Below the pieces are notes generated by a model. The model saw nothing but the letters and a program-made list of their open reading frames with translations, did not search any database and was not told the DNA's origin. A stretch of DNA of 64,000 nt. It comes from Pseudobutyrivibrio sp. UBA3626. GTDB taxonomy: Bacteria; Bacillota; Clostridia; Lachnospirales; Lachnospiraceae. Positions 9,912 to 18,067 of the stretch are shown one piece after another. The DNA lies in the NCBI GenBank assembly GCA_002373675.1, contig DFLF01000013.1, positions 1 through 64,000 on the forward strand, read 5' to 3'. The number at the start of each line of letters is the position of its first letter. Position 1 is the first letter of the stretch. The translations under genes and the position numbers were made by a program.

Positions 9912-10688
9912 CTACTTCTTTCCGAAAAAGCTTCCAAAACCACCCTTCTTCTTACCTTTATCTTCTGATTTTGAAGTAGCATTTTCTTCATTCTCTTTCC
10001 ATCCAAAATATTCTGCATCTAAATCATCAGACAGAGCGGCAGAAGCTTCTTCTCCCAAGCTATCTCCAAGTGGCGTTCCATCAGGATTCATACCCTGAGC
10101 TCTGAAGTACTCTTCATTAACTCTAATCTCAGGTTGTACATTGGCAAATACATTTTCATCAGCCCCGGTACTAAACTGCCCTGACTCTTTCTGCTTGGCA
10201 ATACGACGATTCTCATCCTCTATAAGATGCAGATACTTCTGTGTATCAATCAGATCTGATAAGCTTGCTTTAAGATCTGACTGGTTCTTCTTAACAGATC
10301 TTATTTCTTTGTCAACTCGTTCTTTGGTCTCATCGTAAATCTTATCAAACTTAGATATGGCTTCTTTCATTATATCCTGTATCTCATTTAATGTATTGTC
10401 AGTATACATTACAGATGCAGCATATATATCTTCTGCTTTACGAGTGGATTCGAAGATAATATCGTCTCCCTCTTTCTTCATTTCACGCTTTGCCTTAGCC
10501 TGACTTTGAGTAGTCAGTTCATATTCATCCATCATTTCATACATACAAGAATTAAGTTCTTTGAGCAAATCCATAACGTCATTCTTGTTAACAACTACAT
10601 TGATGGCACTACCTTCAAAGGGCTCTGCTTTAGAGAAAAGTACATGTATATCCCTTAAGACTTTCTCAGTATTATCTTTCGCCGACAT
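9912..10688 (-). CDS. coiled-coil protein, DivIVA-like, function unknown
   Basis: A 258-residue cytoplasmic protein with long heptad-rich helices at about 40-160, in the manner of DivIVA/GpsB or V-ATPase subunit H-like proteins. A disordered acidic region follows, and the tail is Lys/Gly-rich (KGKKKGGFGSFFGKK). GGAGG eight bases before the ATG supports the start. No catalytic motif is visible. It follows hydF after a 77-base gap on the same strand, probably as a separate unit. A structural or cell-division role is suggested only by the coiled coil; I do not recognise a characterised homologue. Confidence 0.6.
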   Translation of the reverse strand: MSAKDNTEKVLRDIHVLFSKAEPFEGSAINVVVNKNDVMDLLKELNSCMYEMMDEYELTTQSQAKAKREMKKEGDDIIFESTRKAEDIYAASVMYTDNTLNEIQDIMKEAISKFDKIYDETKERVDKEIRSVKKNQSDLKASLSDLIDTQKYLHLIEDENRRIAKQKESGQFSTGADENVFANVQPEIRVNEEYFRAQGMNPDGTPLGDSLGEEASAALSDDLDAEYFGWKENEENATSKSEDKGKKKGGFGSFFGKK

Positions 10689-10765
10689 AATTTATCCTCC
10701 GTAAATGTACTTATTATACATACTCACAATTTACTATATAAGAAATTGTACAATAACATTTACAT

Positions 10766-11989
10766 TTATTCAAAGACTTTCATACATCTATCTAGTATAT
10801 TATTCATATAAGCGATGGCAGTTCCATAATTAGTAATAGGGACTTTTTCTTCTTTTGCTATCTTAATTCTGTGTTTCATTTCCTCTGCATTAAGAGTACA
10901 TGCACCACAATGAATTATTAGCTTGTACCCTGATAGGTCAGTTGGGAATTCTCCTCCACTTGTAAATGTTAAATCAACATCAACTCCCGTAAATGATCTT
11001 AGCCAATTAGGAATCTTAACTGTTCCTATATCATTACATTGTCTGTGATGAGTACACCCTTCTGATATAAGTACTTTATCACCATCTCTTAATGAAGATA
11101 TGGCGCGGGCACCTTCAACCTGCCAATACAAGTCACCCTTGTATCTTGCCATAAGAATAGAGAAAGAAGTAAGCCTAATGTTATCTGGAGTAAGTTCTGC
11201 TATCTTCTTAAATGTCTGACTATCAGTAACAACCAGAAGATTCTTAGCATCTGTTAATGAATCAAGCATCTCTTTATATTCTGTATCTTTACATACATGA
11301 ATTAGTGCGCCAGCTTCTAAGGCATCTCTTATAACCTGCTGTTGAGGAAGAATAATTCTTCCCTTAGGTGCGGATTCATCAATAGGAATAACAAGAAGAA
11401 TATCTTCTCCTGCACCTACCAAATCAGAGACAAGAGGAGGCTCTTTCTTCTTAGGAATGATATGGGCTATAGCTTCTTTCAACTCCTCGATACCATCTCT
11501 ATTAAGGGCCGAGACCATATATACTTTATCTTCCGGCTCTCCAATTCCTGCAGAGATATGTCCCTTTAATGGTACAATAGTCTCTTCGTCGATTTTGTTA
11601 ACTACAATAATATATGGTATTGATTTCTCTCTAATTTTACTTAATAGAGCTTTCGTATTAGGACTACTTATCTCAGAGAAGACATCACTACAACTAAGAA
11701 CTATAAGAGCTATGTCACAAGTATTAAGAGCCTGCATAGACTTATCTACTCGAAGAAGTCCAAGTTCTCCTTCATCATCAAGTCCTGGTGTATCAATTAA
11801 TACAACAGGACCAAGTGGAAGTATCTCCATGGCTTTCTTCACAGGATCTGTTGTTGTACCGGCAACATTGGACACAACAGCCAGGTCCTGATTAGTTATG
11901 GCATTAATTAATGTTGATTTACCTGCATTTCTATTGCCAAAAATACCGATATGTATTCGTTCTGATGATGGTGTTAGGTTAAGTGACAT
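10766..11989 (-). CDS. hydF: [FeFe]-hydrogenase maturation GTPase HydF
   Basis: A 407-residue HydF, the scaffold that receives the 2Fe subcluster and delivers it to the hydrogenase apoprotein. The N-terminal GTPase has GNRNAGKS (G1), DTPGLDD (G3) and NKID (G4). A dimerisation domain follows. The C-terminal cluster-binding domain carries CTHHRQC and then HCGAC, fitting the CxH...HCxxC ligand set. An AGGAGG site precedes the ATG. It lies 40 bases after hydG on the same strand, as the last gene of a regulator-hydG-hydF operon. The hydrogenase itself and hydE are not in the window. Confidence 0.96.
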   Translation of the reverse strand: MSLNLTPSSERIHIGIFGNRNAGKSTLINAITNQDLAVVSNVAGTTTDPVKKAMEILPLGPVVLIDTPGLDDEGELGLLRVDKSMQALNTCDIALIVLSCSDVFSEISSPNTKALLSKIREKSIPYIIVVNKIDEETIVPLKGHISAGIGEPEDKVYMVSALNRDGIEELKEAIAHIIPKKKEPPLVSDLVGAGEDILLVIPIDESAPKGRIILPQQQVIRDALEAGALIHVCKDTEYKEMLDSLTDAKNLLVVTDSQTFKKIAELTPDNIRLTSFSILMARYKGDLYWQVEGARAISSLRDGDKVLISEGCTHHRQCNDIGTVKIPNWLRSFTGVDVDLTFTSGGEFPTDLSGYKLIIHCGACTLNAEEMKHRIKIAKEEKVPITNYGTAIAYMNNILDRCMKVFE

Positions 11990-12029
11990 ATATTCCTCCT
12001 AATTAATAAGTCAATATCTCTCGCCATTT

Positions 12030-13448
12030 CTAGAATCTAAAGTCACGTTTTCCTTCGTGAATATTCTCAATATATTCTCTTGCTTTCTCTTTGACTGTTG
12101 GATTAGTTATTACCTCTAATTCCTTCTTAATCATTTCTTCACCTATTGCCTTTGTCTCAGGTGAAGCGTAGTCTTCAAGATATTCTTTCAAAGTCATAAG
12201 CGCATTAGGATGACAGCAATTGACTATCTGCTTACTCTTAAGAAGACTCATGAATCTGTCTCCTGTTCTTCCTGCTCTGTAGCAAGCCGTACAGAAAGAA
12301 GGAACATATCCTGACTCCATTAACCATCTAACAACTTCATCTAATGTTCTATTATCACTTACATCAAATTGTGATGTGTTCTCTTCTTCTGGCTCTGGCT
12401 CACAGTATCCTCCCACTGATGTACGAGAACCTCCTGATATCTGGGATACACCCATCTCAAGAACCTTCTCTCTACATTCTTTGGATTCTCTTGTAGAAAT
12501 AATCATACCAGTATAAGGAACAGCAATTCTTATACAAGCCACAATCTTCTGGAACAAATCATCTGTAATACCATTATCGAATGCATCAGGATCAATATCA
12601 TCTGCATGACGAAGACGAGGAACAGAAATTGTATGTGGACCAACTCCCTTGTATGCCTCTAAGTGTTCTGCATGCATGATTATTCCTGTGAAGTCATAAC
12701 GATAATTATTAAGTCCGAATAGTACTCCAAGACCTACATCATCAATGCCACCTTCCATGGCTCTGTCCATAGCTTCTGTGTGGTAAGCATAATCGGACTT
12801 AGGTCCTGTTGGATGAAGCTTCTCATAAGACTCCTTATTATATGTCTCCTGGAATAGGATGTAAGTTCCAATTCCAGCGTCTTTGAGCATCTTATATTCT
12901 TCAACTGTTGTAGCTGCAATATTAACATTTACACGACGAATATCTCCATTCTTATGGTGAATGCTATATATTGTCTTAATACTCTCTAATATATATTCGA
13001 TAGGATTATTCTTAGGATCCTCTCCGGCTTCTAATGCCAGACGCTTGTGTCCCATATCCTGAAGTGCAATAACTTCTTGTCTTATCTCTTCCTGAGTTAA
13101 TTTCTTACGCTTAATATTCTTGTTCTTTGCATGATAAGGACAGTATTCACAACCATTAATGCAATAATTAGAAAGGTATAGTGGTGCGAACATTACGATT
13201 CTGTTACCGTAGAATTCCTGCTTGATTTCTCTTGCTAATTTGTAAATCTCTTCATTAAGATCTTCCAATTCACAATCAAGAAGTACTATGGCCTCTTTAT
13301 GGGACACCCCTTTTATATCTCTTGCCTTCTTAAGAATTGATTCAATCAATTCTCTGTTGTTCTTGTTCTCTTCTGCGTACTGAAGACATTCTCTGATCTC
13401 TTCATCAGATATGAATTCTTCTGCTTTCGGACTCATTACGTTGTACAT
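12030..13448 (-). CDS. hydG: [FeFe]-hydrogenase maturase HydG (tyrosine lyase)
   Basis: A 472-residue radical SAM enzyme that splits tyrosine to provide CO and cyanide ligands for the H-cluster. The SAM [4Fe-4S] motif is CINGCEYC at about residues 97-104. The C-terminal auxiliary cluster motif CTAC...C is present in SFCTACYRAGRTGDRFM and the following NCC, which distinguishes HydG from ThiH. AGGAGGG upstream fixes the start. It is preceded by the TM1266-like regulator and followed by hydF, so the three are very likely co-transcribed. Confidence 0.96.
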   Translation of the reverse strand: MYNVMSPKAEEFISDEEIRECLQYAEENKNNRELIESILKKARDIKGVSHKEAIVLLDCELEDLNEEIYKLAREIKQEFYGNRIVMFAPLYLSNYCINGCEYCPYHAKNKNIKRKKLTQEEIRQEVIALQDMGHKRLALEAGEDPKNNPIEYILESIKTIYSIHHKNGDIRRVNVNIAATTVEEYKMLKDAGIGTYILFQETYNKESYEKLHPTGPKSDYAYHTEAMDRAMEGGIDDVGLGVLFGLNNYRYDFTGIIMHAEHLEAYKGVGPHTISVPRLRHADDIDPDAFDNGITDDLFQKIVACIRIAVPYTGMIISTRESKECREKVLEMGVSQISGGSRTSVGGYCEPEPEEENTSQFDVSDNRTLDEVVRWLMESGYVPSFCTACYRAGRTGDRFMSLLKSKQIVNCCHPNALMTLKEYLEDYASPETKAIGEEMIKKELEVITNPTVKEKAREYIENIHEGKRDFRF

Positions 13449-13494
13449 GGCTTACCCTCCTAATATTAACTTATTCTAATCTGTAAAATGTTAC

Positions 13495-13743
13495 TTATAC
13501 TTTCGAGTATACGGCTTTAGCCGATATTCCTTCTATACTTCCTACTTTACCTGACAATGAATTGATTACATCCTGTGGCGCATCAAGTGCTACACTAATA
13601 AGTGAGATATTCTTCTTATCATAAGGCACCCCCATACGACCAATAATGTACTCTCCAAATTCTGTAAGAAGACTATTAAGCTCTGCTGCTTTGCTTTTAT
13701 CTTCTACTACTATTGCAAGAATAGCTACTCTGGTATCTCCCAT
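13495..13743 (-). CDS. TM1266-type putative iron-only hydrogenase system regulator
   Basis: A small ACT/ferredoxin-fold-like protein of 82 residues matching the TM1266 family that is regularly found with hydEFG and [FeFe] hydrogenases. Typical parts are MGDTRVAILAIVVED, the GEYIIGRMGVPY block and SLISVALDAP. The start is the ATG at 13743 because GGAGGAAGGA precedes it; an in-frame ATG at 13758 would sit inside that site. It is the first gene of the hydG-hydF operon. Its regulatory role is a family inference; no DNA-binding motif is visible. Confidence 0.88.
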   Translation of the reverse strand: MGDTRVAILAIVVEDKSKAAELNSLLTEFGEYIIGRMGVPYDKKNISLISVALDAPQDVINSLSGKVGSIEGISAKAVYSKV

Positions 13744-13782
13744 ATATCCTTCCTCCATCTTGTTCTGATAATCTAATATAAT

Positions 13783-13810
13783 AAAAAAGACCCTATCTAT
13801 AGATAGAGTC
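13783..13810 (-). terminator. rho-independent terminator between SRP RNA and the hyd operon
   Basis: On the minus strand a 10-bp stem (GACTCTATCT / AGATAGGGTC, one G-U pair, 2-base loop) runs into TTTTTT at 13783-13788. It lies about 80 bases past the SRP RNA 3' end and 40 bases before the TM1266-like gene, so it probably ends SRP RNA read-through. Confidence 0.8.
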
Positions 13811-13892
13811 CAATCATTACATAGAAATTATTAATCTTCTCTGTCAGGTTACCCTTTCAGATTAGACTCTTCTTCATTATTATAACATAAAA

Positions 13893-14146
13893 ACTATCCA
13901 ACTTCGACCTTGGGAAGAAAGACGTTACCTTGGTAGTTAACTCAACCCAGGCTACCCCATGTCACTCAGATAATCAAACTTAGTGCTGCTCCATTCCTGA
14001 CCTGACACGATTCGTAAGCATCCGATGCACGGGACCCAAGTCTCAACGCCACTTGCCAAGGGCAGCTCCTGCCGCCACAAGGCCTCAGAAGGATATCGCT
14101 CCGGCTATAGCTACCAGTTACAAGACGCTGCTAACGCCCCAGCTAG
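13893..14146 (-). ncRNA. ffs: signal recognition particle RNA, long Gram-positive type
   Basis: About 250 bases on the minus strand fold and read like Bacillus-type SRP RNA (scRNA). The 5' Alu part has GCAGCGTCTTGTAACTGG, followed by GGCAAGTGGCGTTGAGACTT. The SRP54-binding loop reads GTCAGGTCAGGAATGGAGCA, and the closing arm includes GGGTAGCCTGGG and GAGTTAACTA. It binds Ffh to target nascent membrane proteins. The 5' end is set seven bases past the -10 box; the 3' end is approximate, before a T run near 13888. A 5'-half copy lies 1.9 kb away. Confidence 0.94.
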
Positions 14147-14152
14147 ACTTTT

Positions 14153-14181
14153 ATTGTATGGTAAAACGTCGAAATTGTCAA
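14153..14181 (-). promoter_or_regulatory. SRP RNA promoter
   Basis: TTGACA (14176-14181), a 17-base spacer and TACAAT (14153-14158) on the minus strand, ending about seven bases before the SRP RNA 5' end. Confidence 0.85.
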
Positions 14182-14222
14182 CGATTTGACAATATAAGGG
14201 CAGTTCCTGTTGGGGGCATAAA

Positions 14223-14291
14223 AAATTAATAAAAAGTTAATAATGAAGACTGGCGAAACGCCACAGGAAAGATTGACTACTGTATGACCAA
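14223..14291 (+). repeat. 69-bp direct repeat, copy 1
   Basis: Identical over 69 bases to 15580-15648. It covers an A/T-rich leader and the first codons (MKTGETPQERLTTV) of an Rpn-type gene remnant. The identity implies a recent duplication or gene conversion. Confidence 0.9.
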
Positions 14292-14414
14292 ATGACAATT
14301 CCATATATATCCGAAATCCTGATGAGACTGTCAGAGCTATGTGTTAGGCTAGATAAGAAGGACAAGCAACTAACTCAAAAGGATACTCTCATTGCAGAAT
14401 TACAAAAAATATAA
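14243..14414 (+). pseudogene. Rpn-type nuclease/transposase remnant (N- and C-terminal pieces)
   Basis: The remnant begins ATG with MKTGETPQERLTTV and then hits TGA. In another frame a 40-codon piece (14292-14414) starts MTIPYISEIL and ends in a charged coiled coil (DKKDKQLTQKDTLIAELQK), as in the C-termini of Rpn-family proteins. The whole catalytic middle is missing. A short peptide could be made from the ATG at 14292, but no good ribosome binding site precedes it. The region from 14182 to here otherwise holds nothing I can name. Confidence 0.6.
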
Positions 14415-14430
14415 TTTATTTAAGGGCCGA

Positions 14431-14463
14431 AAAGAAAACCGACGCCGACTAAATCGGCATCGG
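14431..14463 (-). terminator. terminator of the Rpn-type gene
   Basis: On the minus strand CCGATGCCGA pairs with TCGGCGTCGG (one mismatch) around a 5-base loop and is followed by TTTTCTTT. It sits 28 bases past the stop of the Rpn-type gene. Confidence 0.8.
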
Positions 14464-14490
14464 GGTATTACTTATATTATTAAATTATAA

Positions 14491-15288
14491 TTAGGCTTCT
14501 ATTAGCATTTTCTGCTCAATCTTTCGAACCTCATCAACGCTCATGTCAAAGAAATCTGCTATCTCTTCCGGACTCTTTCCTTTGATAAGATTCTTTAGTA
14601 TCAATTCCTCTCTGTCCTCTTCTACTCTTTTATCCGCATATCTTTCAACCGCTTCACTCATAGATTTTCTCCTCTCTTCTTCCATCTTGAAATGTCTTAC
14701 TCCGTCCTCTAGTTCCTTATAGTAGAATCCATCTGCTGTTCTATTCTTCATGTCTGAAAGCAGATGACCCAATTCATCATCTCCATCATACTGTCCATTG
14801 ACATATATTATATGACTGCCGTCGATGAACTCAGCTCCAGATGGCAGCTTCCTCTTAACATTATATATGGGTTCATTCTCTTGAAAAAAGTCATTCTCTG
14901 TTATAAATATAACATATGAATCTCTTAATTTTGTAAAGCTCTGACTCTTATTAAGCATCCGCGTATCAAGCATGCTCGAATTAAATCGCGCTCTTCTCGG
15001 ATCAGCTCCTTCATCTCTTCTCTGAACTTCACAGTCGAAGTATTCTCCATCAGAATCTCTCGCAAAAACATCCAATCTAATGCCTCTCCCCTCTGTCAGA
15101 GAATTCTTAATGTCCCATTGACCTTTGGCTTCTACAACAGTAACTCCTCTGCCAATAATCGTCTGAATTAAAACCTGTGTCGCCGGTATGTTCTCATCAA
15201 ATACCCTTGACATCAAATCGTCATCCATTAAACACATATTGTCGACTATCTCTTCGACTTCCTTTGCATATTTCTTATCTTGTCTCAT
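14491..15288 (-). CDS. Rpn/PD-(D/E)XK nuclease family putative transposase
   Basis: A 265-residue protein of the Rpn (recombination-promoting nuclease)/PD-(D/E)XK nuclease transposase group that is very common in Lachnospiraceae. The nuclease core shows an early Glu, RLDVFARDSDGEYFDCEVQ (the D...ExQ version of D-ExK), and the R-rich MLDTRML/RARF block. The C-terminus is a coiled helix ending in a helix-turn-helix-like MSVDEVRKIEQKM. I start at the ATG at 15288, eight bases after GAGGAG; codons further up lack a ribosome binding site. It is intact and opposite in direction to the two Rpn fragments on either side. No inverted repeats mark it as a classical insertion sequence. Confidence 0.82.
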   Translation of the reverse strand: MRQDKKYAKEVEEIVDNMCLMDDDLMSRVFDENIPATQVLIQTIIGRGVTVVEAKGQWDIKNSLTEGRGIRLDVFARDSDGEYFDCEVQRRDEGADPRRARFNSSMLDTRMLNKSQSFTKLRDSYVIFITENDFFQENEPIYNVKRKLPSGAEFIDGSHIIYVNGQYDGDDELGHLLSDMKNRTADGFYYKELEDGVRHFKMEEERRKSMSEAVERYADKRVEEDREELILKNLIKGKSPEEIADFFDMSVDEVRKIEQKMLIEA

Positions 15289-15341
15289 AGGCATCTCTCC
15301 TCTCTTCATAAGCAAGAGCTGATGTGCCTATATAAAACAAC

Positions 15342-15376
15342 TCCTGCTGTATTATTGTGTGGGGCAATAAGCAGGA
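15342..15376 (-). other. stem-loop upstream of the Rpn-type gene
   Basis: TCCTGCT (15342-15348) pairs with AGCAGGA (15370-15376), with an inner TTATTG/CAATAA stem. It lies about 55 bases upstream of the Rpn-type start and could be a 5' leader hairpin. The rest of 15289-15579 holds nothing I recognise. Confidence 0.45.
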
Positions 15377-15579
15377 ATTTCTGAAATGATCATATGTGAA
15401 ATAATGAATATTAGAATCTTATGAAATTATCTGCTTGAGAATATATTAACATCTAATTATTGGGGAATCAATATGCGTTTTATGAAAATTGTTATCCTAA
15501 GAAATTCTTATCGCAGTAGACCACGTTATATTTCTTCTCGTAAATAACAATAAAACTGCTTGGCAAGTTCACCAGTAAT

Positions 15580-15648
15580 AAATTAATAAAAAGTTAATAA
15601 TGAAGACTGGCGAAACGCCACAGGAAAGATTGACTACTGTATGACCAA
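15580..15648 (+). repeat. 69-bp direct repeat, copy 2
   Basis: Exact copy of 14223-14291 in the same orientation, again at the 5' end of an Rpn-type remnant. After it the two copies still share ACAATTCCAT and then diverge. Confidence 0.9.
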
Positions 15649-15921
15649 CGACTATGTGACAATTCCATCAACTTAGAAATGCAGGTTACTGATTACAGTA
15701 ACTGGACAAATAGGTCTCTTAGCTATCTATGCAGAACATTTGACAATGTTCAAAAAGGAGAAGACTATAATTCTACAATTCCTGTAACACATATTGGATT
15801 TCTAGATTACGATTTGTTCCCTGATGAATTAGAATTCTACAGTAAATATATGCTCCGGAACATGAAAACCGGGAAAATATATAATGACAAATTCAGCCTA
15901 TGCGTGTTATCATTTGCATAG
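15600..15921 (+). pseudogene. Rpn-type nuclease/transposase remnant (N-terminal half with internal deletion)
   Basis: Starts with the same MKTGETPQERLTTV codons and then a stop. MTNDYV follows in another frame, and then an open stretch from 15679 (MQVTDYSNWTNRSLSYLCR ... YMLRNMKTGKIYNDKFSL) typical of the middle of Rpn-family nucleases. The frame breaks, the missing active-site segment and the missing C-terminus make it a pseudogene. Its end abuts the truncated SRP RNA copy on the opposite strand. Confidence 0.75.
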
Positions 15922-15922
15922 A

Positions 15923-16035
15923 ACCCAAGTCTCAACGCCACTTGCCAAGGGCAGCTCCCGCCACCTCAAGGCCTCAGAAGGATATCACCCTGGCTATAGC
16001 TACCAGTTACAAGACGCTGCTAACGCCCCGGCTAT
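15923..16035 (-). pseudogene. truncated SRP RNA duplicate (5' half)
   Basis: Aligns without gaps to the 5' half of the SRP RNA at 13893-14146, offset by 1889 bases. The Alu-domain region is nearly identical, but similarity stops at ACCCAAG, before the SRP54-binding loop. The copy keeps a complete promoter. It cannot bind Ffh normally but might still bind Alu-domain partners or make a stable fragment. Confidence 0.88.
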
Positions 16036-16041
16036 TTGTCT

Positions 16042-16070
16042 ATTCTATGGTATTATATTCAAATTGTCAA
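16042..16070 (-). promoter_or_regulatory. promoter of the truncated SRP RNA copy
   Basis: TTGACA (16065-16070), a 17-base spacer and TAGAAT (16042-16047). The boxes are kept while the spacer differs from the full gene, so the copy is not brand new and transcription is plausible. Confidence 0.7.
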
Positions 16071-16073
16071 TGT

Positions 16074-16101
16074 AAAAAAAGACTAAGCATAACGCTTAGT
16101 C
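16074..16101 (-). terminator. terminator of the 91-residue membrane protein gene
   Basis: GACTAAGC pairs with GCTTAGTC around a 5-base loop, followed on the minus strand by seven T (16074-16080). It lies 18 bases past the stop codon. Confidence 0.88.
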
Positions 16102-16119
16102 TTTCGTAAATCTTAATTA

Positions 16120-16395
16120 TTATTTAAGAAATGGACATGGATGATTCTTTGGTATCTTAGGGCATTTACCAGTCTCAAAATACTCGATAATCTGCTTACG
16201 ATGTACTCCAATAAAGAATCCTACGCTTACCCAGAAGCAAATGAAGATAAGTCTGGCAAGACGCTTGAAAAATTTCTTTCTTCTCTTCTTTTTTCTCTCT
16301 CTTCTCTCAAGCTCAAGTTTACCAATGATAACAGACTCTACTGCTTCCTTAGCTTCTTTCTTAATCTTGTCTTCCATTTCATTCTTTTCCCACAT
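16120..16395 (-). CDS. small single-pass membrane protein, unknown function
   Basis: A 91-residue protein with a charged, coiled N-terminal helix rich in Lys/Arg/Glu (about 7-43), one transmembrane segment at about 47-64 and a short tail with two Cys. AAGGAG nine bases before the ATG supports the start. It is transcribed alone, ending in a strong terminator. I do not recognise the family. Confidence 0.6.
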   Translation of the reverse strand: MWEKNEMEDKIKKEAKEAVESVIIGKLELERRERKKKRRKKFFKRLARLIFICFWVSVGFFIGVHRKQIIEYFETGKCPKIPKNHPCPFLK

Positions 16396-16473
16396 ATATC
16401 TCTTCTCCTTTCGTTCAAAAGTCTCTACTCCGACTATAACACTATCTTGTGATTTTGTCTAGATTCATGACTA

Positions 16474-17667
16474 TCAAAAGGTGTTTTTTAATATCTCATT
16501 TATAATTTCATGTGCAACATCTGCTTTGGACATGATATCAAGTTCCTTCTGGCTACTTTCTGTAATAAGAGTCACAACATTAGTCTCTGTTCCGAAACCA
16601 GCCCCTTTAGTCTTAAGATTATTTGCAACTATCATATCTATATTTTTATTTTTAAGCTTGGAACGGGAATTCTCAATCATATTCTCCGTTTCCATTGAAA
16701 AGCCACAAATAAACTGATTATCTCTTTTTGTCTTGCCGAGATAAGCAAGTATATCATCTGTCTTTTCAAATTCAACTTTTGTATCAGCATCCGATTTTTT
16801 AATCTTTTTTTCTAAGATATCTTTAGGTCTGTAATCGGCTACAGCCGCTGACTTAATCACTATATCAGCGTCTGGGAAATATTTAACGCACGCCTTGTAC
16901 ATTTCCTTTGCGCTAATGACATCCACAGTATGTACATATGGAATTCCTGATATATTAACAGGTCCTGATATAAGTACAACATCAGCCCCTCTTGCTGCTG
17001 CCTCTCTGGCAAGTGCATACCCCATCTTACCGGTAGAATGGTTGCTTACAAATCTTACAGGATCAAAAGCCTCTCTTGTAGGTCCGGCAGTGACTAGCAC
17101 CTTTTTGCCTATCATATCCTTATCTCTTAATACAGCTTTATAAATATATTCGATTAAAACCTCTGGATTTGGCATTTTCCCCTTTCCAACATCACCACAA
17201 GCCAAATATCCTTCTGCCGGCTCTATTACCTCATATCCATAGTCTTTAAGTGTGGCGATATTATCCTGAGTCACCTTTTTCTCATACATATGGGTATTCA
17301 TGGCGGGTGCTATAAGCATAGCTTTTTCCATTGCAAGCGCTGTTGTTGTAAGCATATCATCAGCAATGCCACATCTAAGCTTCGCAATTACATTTGCAGT
17401 GGCTGGCGCTATCATCATGCAATCTGCCTTAGAAGCAAGTGACACATGTTCAACATTAAACTCAAAATCCCTGTCAAATGTGTCTACTAAACATTTATTA
17501 TTTGTAAGGGTTTCAAATGTAATTGGATTAATGAAATTAGTTGCATTCTTCGTCATTATCACATGCACATCTGCATGCTGTTTTACAAGCATTGACGCAA
17601 GATTTGCGATTTTATATGCGGCAATGGAACCGCTTACGCCTAGAATAATTGTTTTTCCTTTAAGCAT
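16474..17667 (-). CDS. coaBC: bifunctional phosphopantothenoylcysteine decarboxylase / phosphopantothenate-cysteine ligase
   Basis: A 397-residue CoaBC that joins cysteine to 4'-phosphopantothenate (CTP-dependent, C-terminal CoaB half) and decarboxylates the product (FMN-dependent, N-terminal CoaC half) to 4'-phosphopantetheine. The flavoprotein start GVSGSIAAYK, the PxMNxxM motif (APAMNTHM) and YLACGDVGKG mark CoaC. VTAGPTREAFDPVRFVSNHS and KMGYALAREAAARGA mark CoaB. It is the last gene of the pan operon, nine bases behind panD. Linkage to panG-B-C-D suggests coordinated supply of CoA from 2-ketoisovalerate and aspartate. Confidence 0.96.
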   Translation of the reverse strand: MLKGKTIILGVSGSIAAYKIANLASMLVKQHADVHVIMTKNATNFINPITFETLTNNKCLVDTFDRDFEFNVEHVSLASKADCMMIAPATANVIAKLRCGIADDMLTTTALAMEKAMLIAPAMNTHMYEKKVTQDNIATLKDYGYEVIEPAEGYLACGDVGKGKMPNPEVLIEYIYKAVLRDKDMIGKKVLVTAGPTREAFDPVRFVSNHSTGKMGYALAREAAARGADVVLISGPVNISGIPYVHTVDVISAKEMYKACVKYFPDADIVIKSAAVADYRPKDILEKKIKKSDADTKVEFEKTDDILAYLGKTKRDNQFICGFSMETENMIENSRSKLKNKNIDMIVANNLKTKGAGFGTETNVVTLITESSQKELDIMSKADVAHEIINEILKNTF

Positions 17668-17675
17668 CTTAACCT

Positions 17676-18065
17676 CTAATAATTCTTTATTTCTCCGTGT
17701 TTTTCATATCTTGCCATAGAAACTATCTTGTTGTCGGAATCCACGAACACAACATGCGGCTTATGAGACGCTGCTTCTTCTCTATCCATCTGGCAATAAC
17801 ACATAATGATAATATGATCACCCTCCCTAACCATTCGGGCTGCTGCTCCGTTAAGACATATCTGTCCAGAACCTCTTTCGCCCTCTATTGTATAGGTTTC
17901 AAATCTATTTCCATTTTCCACATCTACGATCTGAACCTTCTCATATTCGAGAATATCGGCCGCTTCAAGAAGCAACGGATCTACTGTAATAGAACCTACA
18001 TAATCAAGTTCTGCCTGTTTTACAACAGCTCTATGTATCTTTCCTTTTAACATTGTAAGTTGCAT
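17676..18065 (-). CDS. panD: aspartate 1-decarboxylase
   Basis: A 129-residue PanD proenzyme that makes beta-alanine from aspartate. The self-cleavage site Gly24-Ser25 in YVGSITVD gives the pyruvoyl group. The N-terminal MLKGKIHRA, the GERGSGQICLNGAAA block and IIMCYCQM are typical. The ATG at 18065 puts Ser at the canonical position 25. It lies two bases after panC and just before coaBC. Confidence 0.97.
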   Translation of the reverse strand: MQLTMLKGKIHRAVVKQAELDYVGSITVDPLLLEAADILEYEKVQIVDVENGNRFETYTIEGERGSGQICLNGAAARMVREGDHIIIMCYCQMDREEAASHKPHVVFVDSDNKIVSMARYEKHGEIKNY

Positions 18066-18067
18066 TT

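Noticed and set aside
14491..15288. Classical insertion sequence around the Rpn-type gene
   Set aside because: No terminal inverted repeats or target duplications are visible; the protein is Rpn-type, not DDE.
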